Assembly: GCA_022393335.1 (NCBI GenBank)
Contig: JAJEKB010021111.1
Span: 698,735 to 762,734 of the forward strand
Source: Macrotrachela quadricornifera
Taxonomy: Eukaryota; Rotifera; Eurotatoria; Philodinida; Philodinidae
Direction of reading: 5' to 3'
Length of the DNA stretch: 64,000 bases
In this document: positions 44,493 through 55,027 of the stretch, piece after piece
How the letters are laid out: each line of letters opens with the position of its first letter
How positions within the stretch are numbered: position 1 is the stretch's first letter
Notes under the pieces: generated by a model
Database searches by the model: none
What the model was told of the DNA's origin: nothing
The model's input: the letters and a program-made list of their open reading frames with translations, nothing else
Made by a program: the position numbers and the translations under genes

Positions 44493-47203
44493 TTATTGAG
44501 AAGGAAACGAAGGTTTTCCTTGTAACAAGGCAAGGTTTTGTCGATAGAAGAGCACATATGGATGATTTGGAGGTAAGAATGGTGAACCGATGTCGAAGGC
44601 ACGCTTCAAAGATTGCGGAGCGGAAGAACACGCACCCATTGTAACCTGCGCCATACCAAGATTGCTGTAAATTCGAGCGATATCCGGATGAATCAGATGG
44701 ATATATGTATTGTGAATGTCCAATGCCCGGTGGTGAGCTCGAAGTGCATCAGAATAGCTTGCCATACTATGATAGATTGAACCGATATTGTCATAGATTT
44801 GTGCCAGATCACGATAAATAGGGGGATGAATGTCTTGGCAGATGTTCAAAGCTTATTCGGCATAGAACAATGCTTGTCTATAACTGCCTATATGTTATTG
44901 TAGCTCTTCATCTTTGAAGGATGATTGACAGGAAGAGACAGTGTTTGGATTTCCAGCGTCTTTCTAAAGAATAGAAGTGCATGGTAGAAGTCTTGAATTT
45001 GGCAATGTACGACACCAATGTTATTGTAAGTCAGGGCTAGATCAGCATGATTAGGGTGGAGTGCTTGCTCCTGAATTTTCCATGCTAATCGAAAAGAGAT
45101 AAGTGTACTGAAATAATGTCCCAGCTTTCCGTGCATATCACCAATATTGTTGTGAATATGAGCGAGATCACAATGATTAGCAGGAAGCGATCTTTGACAG
45201 ATCCTTAAAGCATTTTGATAGTATATCAATGCTTGTTGATAGTCTCCTTCATGATCAGAGAGTTGACCAAGATTGCTTTGTATTTTAGCATGAATAGGAT
45301 GATTAGATGGAAAGGAGTCTTGACTTAACTCCAAGACTCTGTTAAAGGAAGTCAATGTCATGAAAAAGTTACCCATGCGGTCATGTATGTTAGCGATATT
45401 ATTGTAAATAGTGACTAAATCTTGTTGAATTGGAATTGGAGATTTTTGATGCATTCGAAACGTTTGTTCGATTGAAGTGATGTTATTGTAGGCCTTAGTC
45501 AAATCTAAATAATCGGTAGGAAAATTTCTTTGAGTTATTTCCAGTGCTTTATGATAGAAGGCCAGTGATTTCTCATAATTACCATTCTCTCCCCAAATAA
45601 AACCAAGTTGGTTATTGAAAAGAGCCGGGTCGATGGGGTTTGTAGTCGAAGTAGATGCGAGCAAAGCTTGATAGACTTCATCTACTTTCTTCCATTTTCC
45701 CATTCGAATCAATAATTGTCCCAAGCGATGCCAGCCAGTATCCCCTTTAGTTTCTACTCGCAGGTAGTCTGTCAGTATCCGTAACTGTTCATCATCATCG
45801 GTTGTTGATATCAGTTTTACATCCCAGCGACCTTCGTTCTGATTTTCTGCCACTCGATCAATGTGAAATACACTGTGCATAGAAAATAAAATTTCCTTTT
45901 CATCAGGATACTGACTCTCATTGTCCAACGAAGCAAACGGCACACGAGTATGATGTGGATCGATTTCAATATCGAAGAGAACTCCAACAATGTTAGGAAT
46001 TCCTTTAACATCAGAAAACATGCTCGGTACTTTGAGATCGAGACTCGTAGAGAGGAAACAGTTAAATGAAAGTAGACTTCCTTCACTGTGGTGTAATTTG
46101 TTCAGATCTTCATGATTCATTTGTTGGCCTCGATAAACGGTAAATACTGGTCGATCAGTGAATTGTTGATAAGATAACTGCTCAAGACGTCGATGTAAAT
46201 CACGCATGAAAAAGCTCATCTTCATCACAACATCGACATCCATGGTACGTAAACCTTGATTGAGTATTTTATAAACGAAAGTCTTACTCGTATATCAACA
46301 AATAGCCGATTCGGGAGTATAGTTTTTTTTCGAATTCATTGTTCTCTCCCAGCTGAAATTCGTTTTCAGCATACTTTTCATACCAGTAATTAACTATATC
46401 TTCCTTGGCATCTGCATGTAACTCAAGATCGAGTGAAATCTCCTTCAGTATTTGAGAGTAAAGAAATTCTGGTGGAAGTACGTTAAAATCTTTTCGTAAT
46501 ATATCTATGGAAGAAAGGATACTTATTGGAAGTTCTGGACAGTATTCCCTCATGTCACGAACTAATGCTTTGACCAGATCTTGCATATCCCGGAAGATTC
46601 CATGAAATTTTCTCCATTGACCAATCTCCATGGTGACATCATCCAGAACATAAATGGAATCAAGCTAGAGCAAATCATGAATGATAGAAAGGATCTGAAA
46701 ATCATGTGCATTGGATAAAACTAACCAGATTCGTTCATCTTCAACTTCAGTCAAATGTTCCACGCATTGGTCAATATTCAAGAATACTCTGATTGGTCTA
46801 TTCGTCCATCGAACACGAGTCATAGCTTCATGTTTATCATCATTGAAAATATCACTGTTTGGATCTAACCAGACAAGAAGAAAATCTTGAACGAGCCTTT
46901 GACGTTGCATTGAATTATTTTCGGCGTGTAATATTTCACTCGTCATTGGTGTGTCAGAGGAATTGAACTCTCAGTCGAACATCGTCTTGTGAGTTTCTGT
47001 ATTCCTTTCAACTTGACAAGTGGAAAGAAAGGGTGATGCATATCAACAACCGCTAAGATATCATATTTTGCTCTCATCTGAATAAAAAGAGAGGCGAGAC
47101 TTTTGTTACCAGTGTAGTCTGACACGTGTGTAAAATGCTCGATGGATTGCTGAAACTGGAGAAGTGAAAGAAGAAAGAATTCATTGCGATTCCACGAAAT
47201 CAA
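44493..47203 (-). pseudogene. ADP-ribosyltransferase-TPR fusion, multiply broken
   Basis: This is the layout of a large bdelloid family. An N-terminal region (DFLLVWLDPNSDI near 46880; SIYVLDDVTMEIGQW near 46640) is followed by an arginine-type ADP-ribosyltransferase domain and then kinesin-light-chain-like TPRs. In the enzyme domain TVYRGQ, FNCFLSTSLD and PDEKEIL supply the R, S-T-S and E-x-E motifs. About seven TPRs follow (ALEITQRNFPTDYLDLTKAYNNI, shortened here to its pattern: AL.I.q...p..h.dla..ynnIg). Lesions are a frame change near 46945, TAG at 46665-46667, a frameshift near 46285, a small deletion with frame change near 44880 and a TAA near 44855. The catalytic and TPR parts at 46243-44888 remain one open stretch. 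Probably a pseudogene, though unannotated introns could explain one or two breaks. Confidence 0.8.
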
Positions 47204-48758
47204 TTCTGTTCTTATTCTCTATATTTCAAGACTTAGTCGGGTTTTGCGCCGTTTGCTGGAATAAAATGTTGACAGGGATATGTATACGCTTGTTTGAAAA
47301 CTCCGTACAAATGTATCTTTAAGCATAAATGCTCATGTTTTATAATATACATATACCAGTAAGATAACAAGTAACATAATACAGCATCAGATTCCTATTA
47401 AAAAACTGTTTTCTTTCATATAAAAAGTCTATTTATTTTTGTCTCTTCTTCATCATCGATACTTTGTCCATCGGGCTTCCGTAAATTTCTTGAACCGATT
47501 TTATCTGGTTGCGACAAACTCATTATATTGATATCAAAATCCAAAAAAACATGATACAAAACAAAAAGACAAGTTTTTTTTCTTCTACCAATAAATGTTG
47601 AATGAACTAAATACCTCTCAGCATGAATGTTTGGTATATTATTAATTTAACCAACGAAAAATAATGAAAATATGTTTCCCAGTTGGCCATTACACACACT
47701 CTCTCTCTCGAAAAGAACAAAATAGACTTGAGAATATTCACCCGATTGAAAGTCATTTGACTATAAATGAGATAGTTAGTTTTCTAGAGTTTAAGGACAG
47801 TCATTCTTATTAAGCAGGATTAAAACAAATCTAGAAAATATTTTTTTCTTTTCGAAAGAAAACTAACGAAAAAAATCGACATTGTAGAAATAATATGCAA
47901 CTTTTAATTTTACATTATCCGTCACAATAAGTTAGTAATGAATTGTATAGACTGTTTATCATTAAAAAAATTTCGATCTTTGATAATTCACAAAAGCTGT
48001 TTTTTGTATGGAGTAAAAATTAATAATATAAATTCAATAAAACATTTTTTTTAGATTCGAAAATCAAGAACCCAGGTTGAAGAGAACAGCGCCGTAAACA
48101 GTCTTAAACGGTGAAAAAACGATAGAAAAAGCAAAAAGCGGTATCAAAACGTCGCCGTAATCCGGCAACTCAGAAATGTATAGACATAAGGCGAAAAACG
48201 GTGAAAGTTAATGCCGTATTGCATCGTTTTGTAGTCGTTTCCGGCGGTTGGAATGGACGTCCTGGGAATATATACATTTTGCGAAATTTCCGACTTCGTT
48301 TTCAAGCTTGGCTCATAGCTTGACTGATAAAGCAAATGCGCTATGTGTCCTTCGACGTTTATCTTTTAAACACAAATAGCGGTAGTGTTTGCATCTAATT
48401 AAGTTTTTGCCAATGCAACTAAGCTTTTATTTCAATATGAAGATTAATTGATTTGTAACGATATTGAATCTGAAATATTCCAACATCGATTTATTCATCA
48501 AACAATGGAACATAAACAAGATGATGAAAAGGGCTGCTAGATTGCAATAATATCTATGGAAAATGAAACAAATCATTTTTTGTTTTGTCTCATATTAATA
48601 ATTCTAATTATTTGTATATATTAGATCAATATAATCAGATCGATTCGTGCTTGCAATAACTGTTACACCATTTAAATTTTCATAACTATTTGTTTCCATA
48701 AGAAGCACAGCAATCACACGATTTGTACTAACATTAGATTGGATGTAATAAACGAAAA
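47204..48758. other. Intergenic, no supported gene
   Basis: A GC-richer segment at 48085-48260 repeats 'aaacggtgaaa' and 'gccgtaa' words and may be an old repeat. Nothing else was seen. Confidence 0.4.
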
Positions 48759-48761
48759 CAT

Positions 48762-49559
48762 ACTTAGGACAATCCAAAAGTAGTATCGTCAAGGTTTTAT
48801 TTCCTTATAGTAAGTAAAAAAAATTTTTTTTATTAATAGATAGAGCGTCTTTCACTCTTTCTTTTAATTTTATTTGATGGATCTTCTTTCAATATTAGAA
48901 TAAAAAATTCTTAGTAAGAATTCTCTTTGTTGGAAGGTGGCCGATGGTATTAGGTAGTAGAAAGACCTATATATTAGATGGTAGGACTTTATGTTTCGTA
49001 GTTTAATTCTTAACAATATTTTATTGAAAAACCAAACGTACCATAAGATGCAGCGTGAAAAGTTCTATCCTCTACAAAATACAGCTTATTTTAAAATATG
49101 CTTTTTCTTTTAGAAAAAAATAAAGCATCTTTGTGAACCACTTAAACACTCCGAAAAAAATGATTTCCTTCATAGTGTGAAAGGTGGTTCAAGTAGATTT
49201 TTTGAAAAGAAAAAGCATATTTTAAAATAAGTTGTACTCTGTAGATTCTAGAGCTTTTCACGCTGCATCTTATGATATATTTGGTTTTTCAATAAAATAT
49301 CGCTGGGAAAAACAAACTATGAAATATAAAGTTCTGCCATCTAATCCATAGGCCTTTTTACCACCTAATGCCGCCGACCACCTTCCAACAAAAACAGTTC
49401 TAACCAAGAATTTTTATTCTAATATTGAACGAAGATCAATCAAATAGTATAGAAAGATAGAGTGAAAGACGCTCTATCTATTCATAAAAAAAAGAAATTT
49501 TTTTTACCTACTATAAGAAAATAAAACCTTGGCGACACTACTTTTGGATTGCCCCAAGT
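48762..49559. mobile_element. Fold-back element G (0.80 kb)
   Basis: The left end is TACTTAGGACAATCCAAAAG and the right end read inverted is TACTTGGGGCAATCCAAAAG. Arms of about 330-390 bp continue through AGGTTTTATTT, GATAGAGCGTCTTTCACTCT and GAAGGTGG. The outer TA on both sides fits a TA target duplication. The core motif AAGATGCAGCGTGAAAAG is at 49045-49062 and inverted at 49253-49272, placed symmetrically in the arms. Non-coding. Confidence 0.85.
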
Positions 49560-50085
49560 AATTTTTTTACTTGATATCGAAGAACGCATCATCCTTCTCG
49601 ATAGCATTTATTAAACAGAAGTCATAAGACAAATTAATCCGTTTCATGAAAAATTATTCATGTATAAAAACTAGAAGTGTATTTAATCATCTCATAAAAA
49701 GACATTGCTGCCATTGTCATCATTCTTGTTAACAATCATACTCGTTCCTTCAATGACACGTTCTTTTTGAGTTCTTTGATATGCTGTTCCAGACTAAAAC
49801 TGATGTTAGACTAGTGGAGCTCCAATGCGGTTATTGTCTGCGTAAAATAGTGAGTACAAAGATGATTAAGAAGTAGATTGATATAATTCATATTATTTTG
49901 TTTCGTTTTAAAGCAGTAGCTAAATGCTGCGGCCCTTTATCATCGATTTTATTCTACTGAAGATACAATTTCATGAGTGTCTGTGTTAAATAGTGAGTGC
50001 ATAGTTGAATAAGATGAAGAATGATATGATTTATGAGGGTGAGGGTGCCGGTCTTAACTAGTTACATTAGTTTCAGGCTGGATGT
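49560..50085. other. Intergenic, no supported gene
   Basis: No gene was recognised. Confidence 0.35.
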
Positions 50086-50089
50086 TTAA

Positions 50090-51028
50090 CCCTTTCAGGA
50101 CCGTGGTACAAGGGTTGTACCACCTATTTGTCCGATGGGGAAAACATTTCGTTTACACTTAAGTGTTCAAACTTCTTATACGAGGAAGTCATGGAGGACT
50201 TTAACTGTCATATTATACATATCTTTTCTTGATTCTGTATATAATCTTCTCAGACATTCGCTTTTCTTTATATAATTTTACTATGACATCATAGTTTCCT
50301 TCTCTTCTTCTGACATGTTGTTTCATCTTTGAGAGAAAGTCTGGAAGAAATTGTCTTCGGCTTTTCATTTCTTTTCTTCAATGAATTTATAGCTAACTTA
50401 TTTATCTGCTACAACTAATTAGTAGAATGAATTATAATACTTGAGTTGTTTGGTTTCAGTGGCGAAGTCGCTTTGCTGTGGGACTGAGCGAATATGTCTT
50501 AGAACACCTTCCCCAGACAAGGAGCGTAAATTAGCATCGCTACAATCTGCTGTTCAGGTCGAAGATGAAATGCATTGGTTTGTCAACGAAACAGGGGAGA
50601 TATGTGTCTACTATAGCATAGAAGAAGTGCAAGTTCGATCAGTCACTGAATGCTCTAATTACAAACCAGCTTTCTCGGTAGAAGATGAGGAAAATTGTTT
50701 CTTTGAATACTATAAAAGTTTTACAGAAACGGAGATGTTCATGACGGCGGCAGCTTTTTCAGAAAGAGATTTTAAAAATTCATGAATTTACACAGAATAT
50801 CGGTTATTATATGAGTTATACTAGACGTAACGAGTCTAATCGATTAGCTACAATAGTTCTAGTTTAAACTGATCATAGCCTTGAAAATCAAAACATATTT
50901 TTGAACTCCATTACAGTAGCGCCAGATCCTCAGATGCGATAAACATTGTTGCATGAAGAGACTTTGAATCAAATTCGATAAATTAATGAAAGCGATTTTC
51001 AACAGAAAAAAAATCAGTCCTGAAAGGG
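50090..51028. mobile_element. piggyBac-like element 2
   Basis: The 939-bp element is flanked by TTAA (50086-50089 and 51029-51032). Its ends are CCCTTTCAGGACCG and, inverted, CCCTTTCAGGACTG (13 of 14). After the left end come GTGG and a palindrome, GGTACAAGGGTTGTACC, the same architecture as the right end of piggyBac-like element 1. A 114-codon frame (50441-50785, plus) inside it is unrecognised. Confidence 0.85.
50441..50785 (+). CDS. Unrecognised frame inside piggyBac-like element 2
   Basis: The frame is acidic, with ERICLRTPSPDKERKLASLQ and EDEENCFFEYYKSF. It shows no piggyBac catalytic or cysteine-rich signature. If the palindrome marks the same end as in element 1, the transposase would be expected on the minus strand, where none is visible. 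It could be a captured fragment or chance. Confidence 0.2.
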   Translation: MSCLVSVAKSLCCGTERICLRTPSPDKERKLASLQSAVQVEDEMHWFVNETGEICVYYSIEEVQVRSVTECSNYKPAFSVEDEENCFFEYYKSFTETEMFMTAAAFSERDFKNS

Positions 51029-51032
51029 TTAA

Positions 51033-51725
51033 TTCAATGGATATTGCAATACCAAGTGTAATACCGACAACATTTATATCAAAGAAAACAACACCGATAC
51101 CAACAACAAATATATCGGGTAAGATATCATCATACGACTCATTGTAGTTTTCTTTCTATTTATTATATAATTGCTTCCGAGAGTTATATAACGAGAATTG
51201 TGCAGTGAAATATTATCATACTGGAGTATTCTGTACAATACAAAGATGTGACAAAATAGTAGAATATTCATAAGTAAATCATATTCATTACTTTGAAACA
51301 TATATTTCCTGTGTCTCAGTTATTCACGTAAGTCAGAAATGATCAGTATCTCTACTAATTTTGATCATCATATACAATAGGTGAATGTGGACGTGTATAG
51401 ATGAATAGAATATATGGACACTATCCTCTTCCATGGATCAAAACAAAGATTTACAGACGCTTTTTGAGAAAATTAAGAGATTTGAGAATTAGCTTCTAAC
51501 GACCATAATACAAAAAAGTATTCCTTGACCATAACTAATAATTTTTGAGACTAGATAATCTTTTGTTGAGAAAGAAGAATTTAGTCGATCATCATTGCAA
51601 TCTAGTGAAATTTGTTCGCGAAACATGGTCTATTTTCGATTTGAAGACTTTTGAAACATTTTGTGTTAAAAATAGCACATCCTTATTTTATCTATATCTA
51701 AATCGACTTGGAATATTTCCTTTAG
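51033..51725. other. Intergenic upstream of kelch relic
   Basis: No gene was seen. The plus-strand frame from 51545 is read-through upstream of the kelch exon. Confidence 0.35.
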
Positions 51726-52286
51726 GATGGTTTAACACTGGCCATATGATCACTCCACGCTATTCGCATACTGCATCTCTATTGAGAAATGGGAAAGCGT
51801 TAGCTGCTGGTGGCAGTTACAATCTCATGTCTCTAGATAGTGCTGAGTTGTATAATCCATTAACAGGAATCTGGAAGAGCACTGTTAATATGACAAATGG
51901 TCGGCTTGAGCACACAGCATCCATATTAAACAATGGACATGTGTTAGTTACTGGTGGATTCCGTTCAAATAAAGTCGAGTTATACAACCCTTTAACAGAA
52001 AGTTGGACACCTAGTGGTAACATGATCAATGTACCTTCAGCTCATACGGCATCAGTATTAAGCAATGGAAAAGTGCTAGTTATCGGTGGATCGGATGATC
52101 ACGGTGCTTTGAATAGTGCTGAGTTGTATGATCCATTAGCGGAAGCTTGAACTTCTACTGATAACATGATGAAGTCACGACAGTATCATACAGCATCTGT
52201 ATTAAATAACGGAACAGTGTTAGTTAGTGGTGGACAGATTTATACCAACGTTCCTAGAATTACGAATAGTGCAGAACTATATTGAT
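51726..52286 (+). pseudogene. Kelch-repeat protein fragment
   Basis: After an acceptor-like TTTCCTTTAG, four kelch repeats follow. Each has the pattern W-x-x-T-x-N-M....HTAS-x-L-x-N-G-x-x-LxxGG....SAELY-x-P. The fourth repeat begins with TGA (52148-52150) where the first three have Trp. The last repeat ends ELY-stop at about 52286, where ELYxP is expected. Kelch repeats form beta-propellers, here of the secreted bdelloid type. With four of the usual five to six blades, no start exon found and one internal stop, this is most likely a relic. Confidence 0.7.
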
Positions 52287-52289
52287 TAT

Positions 52290-53300
52290 TTCGAAGAAAT
52301 CGTTCATTAATTATCTTTTTCAAATTGGTCTAATTACTCTCTATTGAAAAGATCATTAAACATGGAAGCCGACTATCATATTATATTGATAATAAACTCT
52401 TTCTTAATATATAGAGTCCAGATACGCGAATAGTTAATCTTTCATTCTTCATGGAAGACTTCTAAAACATCAACATGTCAAAGCGCATCTGTTAAAGAGT
52501 ACAGTTTCTCTTTTCGAGACAGAATTTTTAAATTTTATTTCATTCATATTTTCTATGCAGAGATTATGTGATAGTCACGAGAGGCCAACGTTCGAAAAAC
52601 ATGTTAATATAATGATTAGATCTGCCATGATAAACTCTTCATATAATCGTTAAGATATGATAATAACACTTTTATGCAACGAGAATGATGATGATATTCG
52701 ACAGCCATGTGTCATTATCTGCTCCTGATCCCGCCCCTTAAGCTAAAAACTTTTCATCTGATAGCCCCTGCTTTGATTACTTTTGTTCTTGATCCCTCTA
52801 TTTATTTTCACTATGTACACTAGTCTATTACCTATATTTCGTAGGGACGTTGATCATATATGCTATATAGTTATGCCTGATTGATCATTTGATTAATAGC
52901 AGGATTAGAATACAGGATTCATAGTAGAAATTAAACTATCAAATAACCAGGTTCGATATAGAGACATTAGACTATACTTAGTCGGGCTATAATTGTCCTT
53001 TAAAAATCGATCGATCTGAACGACATATTGTTGTTATCTGGCATAATTTAATGTTGAAAGCACTATTTCAATTACACAATTAACTTATTGATACAAAGAG
53101 TGATTATATTAAAATGATGGAATGACAATGTGAGAGTTTTTTATTCAATTATAAATAGGCGAACAAAGGAAAAATTTAGATTAGAATGGATTTTTCTTTT
53201 AGATCATTGGTTCTCGGGAGTTTTTTAAAATTTATTTCGAAAAAGAGATAGTGAATCGTCGAAAAAGTGTTTCTTCGAGATGAATTTGCTGTGAACGGTT
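52290..53300. other. Intergenic, no supported gene
   Basis: Nothing recognisable. Confidence 0.35.
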
Positions 53301-53301
53301 T

Positions 53302-54346
53302 CTAATCACCTTGCCATCCCGTCTGTTTGAGCCAATCTGCGAAGGTTTTTAATTTCCCTAGCTTTTGTCCCGTTGTCCAATCCTTGTCTTTCGCATAACA
53401 ATCATATTCTTCAAACCATTTATAACTATCAACTAGATCAGCTTGAGCGGCTGTCGGAATTTGATATAGCATTGATCGAAATTCTTCTTCATTGATTGTT
53501 TTTGATATCGCTGCTTTTCCTGTGACCTTGGTAAAGACTTTTGAGATATCCGCAAAATGAATAGTTTCACCACAAATGCAAATATCATGACCGATGAATG
53601 TCTCCGGATTAGTGAGAATTTCACGAACTACAGGACCTATGTCTTCGATGTCTAATAAAGGCAATTTCGTTTGGGAATCAATGGGAGCAGTGAACACCAG
53701 TGTGCCATCATCGGTTTTAGTTGGTTTGAAAAGTGTTTGCCAATTTTGCATATAAAAACCAGGTTCAATAAAAATCGTTTTTAAATCCGGATGTTGTCGT
53801 TTGATATAATCGCATAATCTCGATTTCCGTGAGAAATGTGGTACATTACTAAGTAATTAATCAAACCAGTAAATCAGAGAAAATATGAAATAAGCTACTT
53901 ACTATCTTTCTCCGCTCACTTTATTCACATCTTCAAGTGCATTGAAGATAAAATAAGGTGTCGGATTTAGTGAAGCGGCAATATCAGCCATTCGCCTACC
54001 TTGTTGCATCTCAAGTTTAGATTGATCGGAATATGTCCAGAAATCTGTCACTGCATAAATAGCCCAAGCATCTTTGAATGCACGTTGCACATCATCACTC
54101 CTATTGATATCACACATCACCATGTCAATATCATCACTTAAATATTTCATTGTTTGAGATTTTTCACTGTTTGAATCACGTGTTAAACAACGAATCTTTT
54201 TACAAGCATAAAAAAAAAAGATTGATATTGAAACATCAACAATTGTTGATTACCTTATATTTTCCTGTTTCAATCAGCGATCGAACAACTGCACTTCCTT
54301 GAGCGCCAGTTGCTCCAACAACAGTAACAATACGACGATCAGCCAT
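53302..54346 (-). CDS. NmrA-like NAD(P)-binding protein, three exons
   Basis: The join on the minus strand is 54346-54254, 54195-53903 and 53848-53302, giving 310 residues. Exon 1 starts MADRRIVTVVGATGAQGSAV, which carries the GATGxQG dinucleotide-binding loop of the NmrA/atypical short-chain dehydrogenase family. Exon 2 has KIRCLTRDSNSEKS at its start, then VMCDINRSDDVQRAF and YFIFNALEDVNKVSG. Exon 3 has NVPHFSRKSRLCDYIKRQHP, then PGFYMQNWQTLF and the substrate-binding half. Introns of 58 and 54 nt have GT..AG ends and preserve frame (phases 0 and 2). NmrA-like proteins sense or use NADP(H) redox state. The closest relatives of such genes are often fungal or bacterial, so transfer is possible. 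The gene appears intact. Confidence 0.88.
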
Positions 54347-54878
54347 AATAAGTTTCAACTGTATATCTTAGAACGATTGACGCAAAACTTCTTTTCTTTT
54401 TTCTTTCTCTCCTCAAGATATATCCCTGTCTATAACGATGACAAGAATAGAACTAGAAGAATCACAAAAAACACAAGATAACGGAGAAATGTACACTAAC
54501 AAGTATAGAAAAAAAGAAAAAAAACACGGTTGTGTAGTCAACATGTACAACAACGGAGACAGAAGCATTTGGACGAGTCGAGTCGAGTGGATAAAGTTAT
54601 TTTTTCTATTATTTCGATAAAAGACATTCAGAAAAAAAGTTTTTTATTACATTATCCAGTTCATATCTTTTAAGTACAAAAATAAAAAAAAAAGAATAGT
54701 TCTACACAAGTAAAAATTATAACTACTATAGATTTATCAACAAAATAAGAACAATAACAACACCAGTTCTTCTCTTTTATGAAGTTCCACACTGAAACAA
54801 AGAAAACATTCATTTTTTATAGCAAAAAAAAAAACCGAAGTTTAAATATATTTACAAGCAAAAATAATCAACTCAATG
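54347..54878. other. Upstream region of NmrA-like gene
   Basis: A-rich sequence with no supported gene. Confidence 0.35.
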
Positions 54879-55027
54879 CACTCTAAAAAAGAATTGGGTA
54901 TTTGTTACTATCGGAAACTCTTTTAGGGTTTCCGAGCCATTCAGAAACCTTTGTTGGGGTTGCCGAGACGCTCGGAAACCCTAAAAGAGTTTCCGATAGT
55001 AACAAATACCGAATTTTTTTTAGAGTG
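54879..55027. mobile_element. Short palindromic MITE H (149 bp)
   Basis: Arms of about 58 bp are nearly identical: CACTCTAAAAAAGAATTGGG against the inverted right end CACTCTAAAAAAAATTCGGT, then TATTTGTTACTATCGGAAAC and TCTTTTAGGGTTTCCGAG in both. A 34-bp loop separates them. It is the best-preserved inverted repeat in the window, so probably a recent insertion. Confidence 0.85.

Noticed and set aside
5478..52150. A reassigned TGA codon (TGA = Trp) suggested by several TGA-for-Trp cases
   Set aside because: Intact genes use TGG for Trp and end in ordinary stops (TGA among them). The TGA cases occur only in sequences that also carry frameshifts or truncations.
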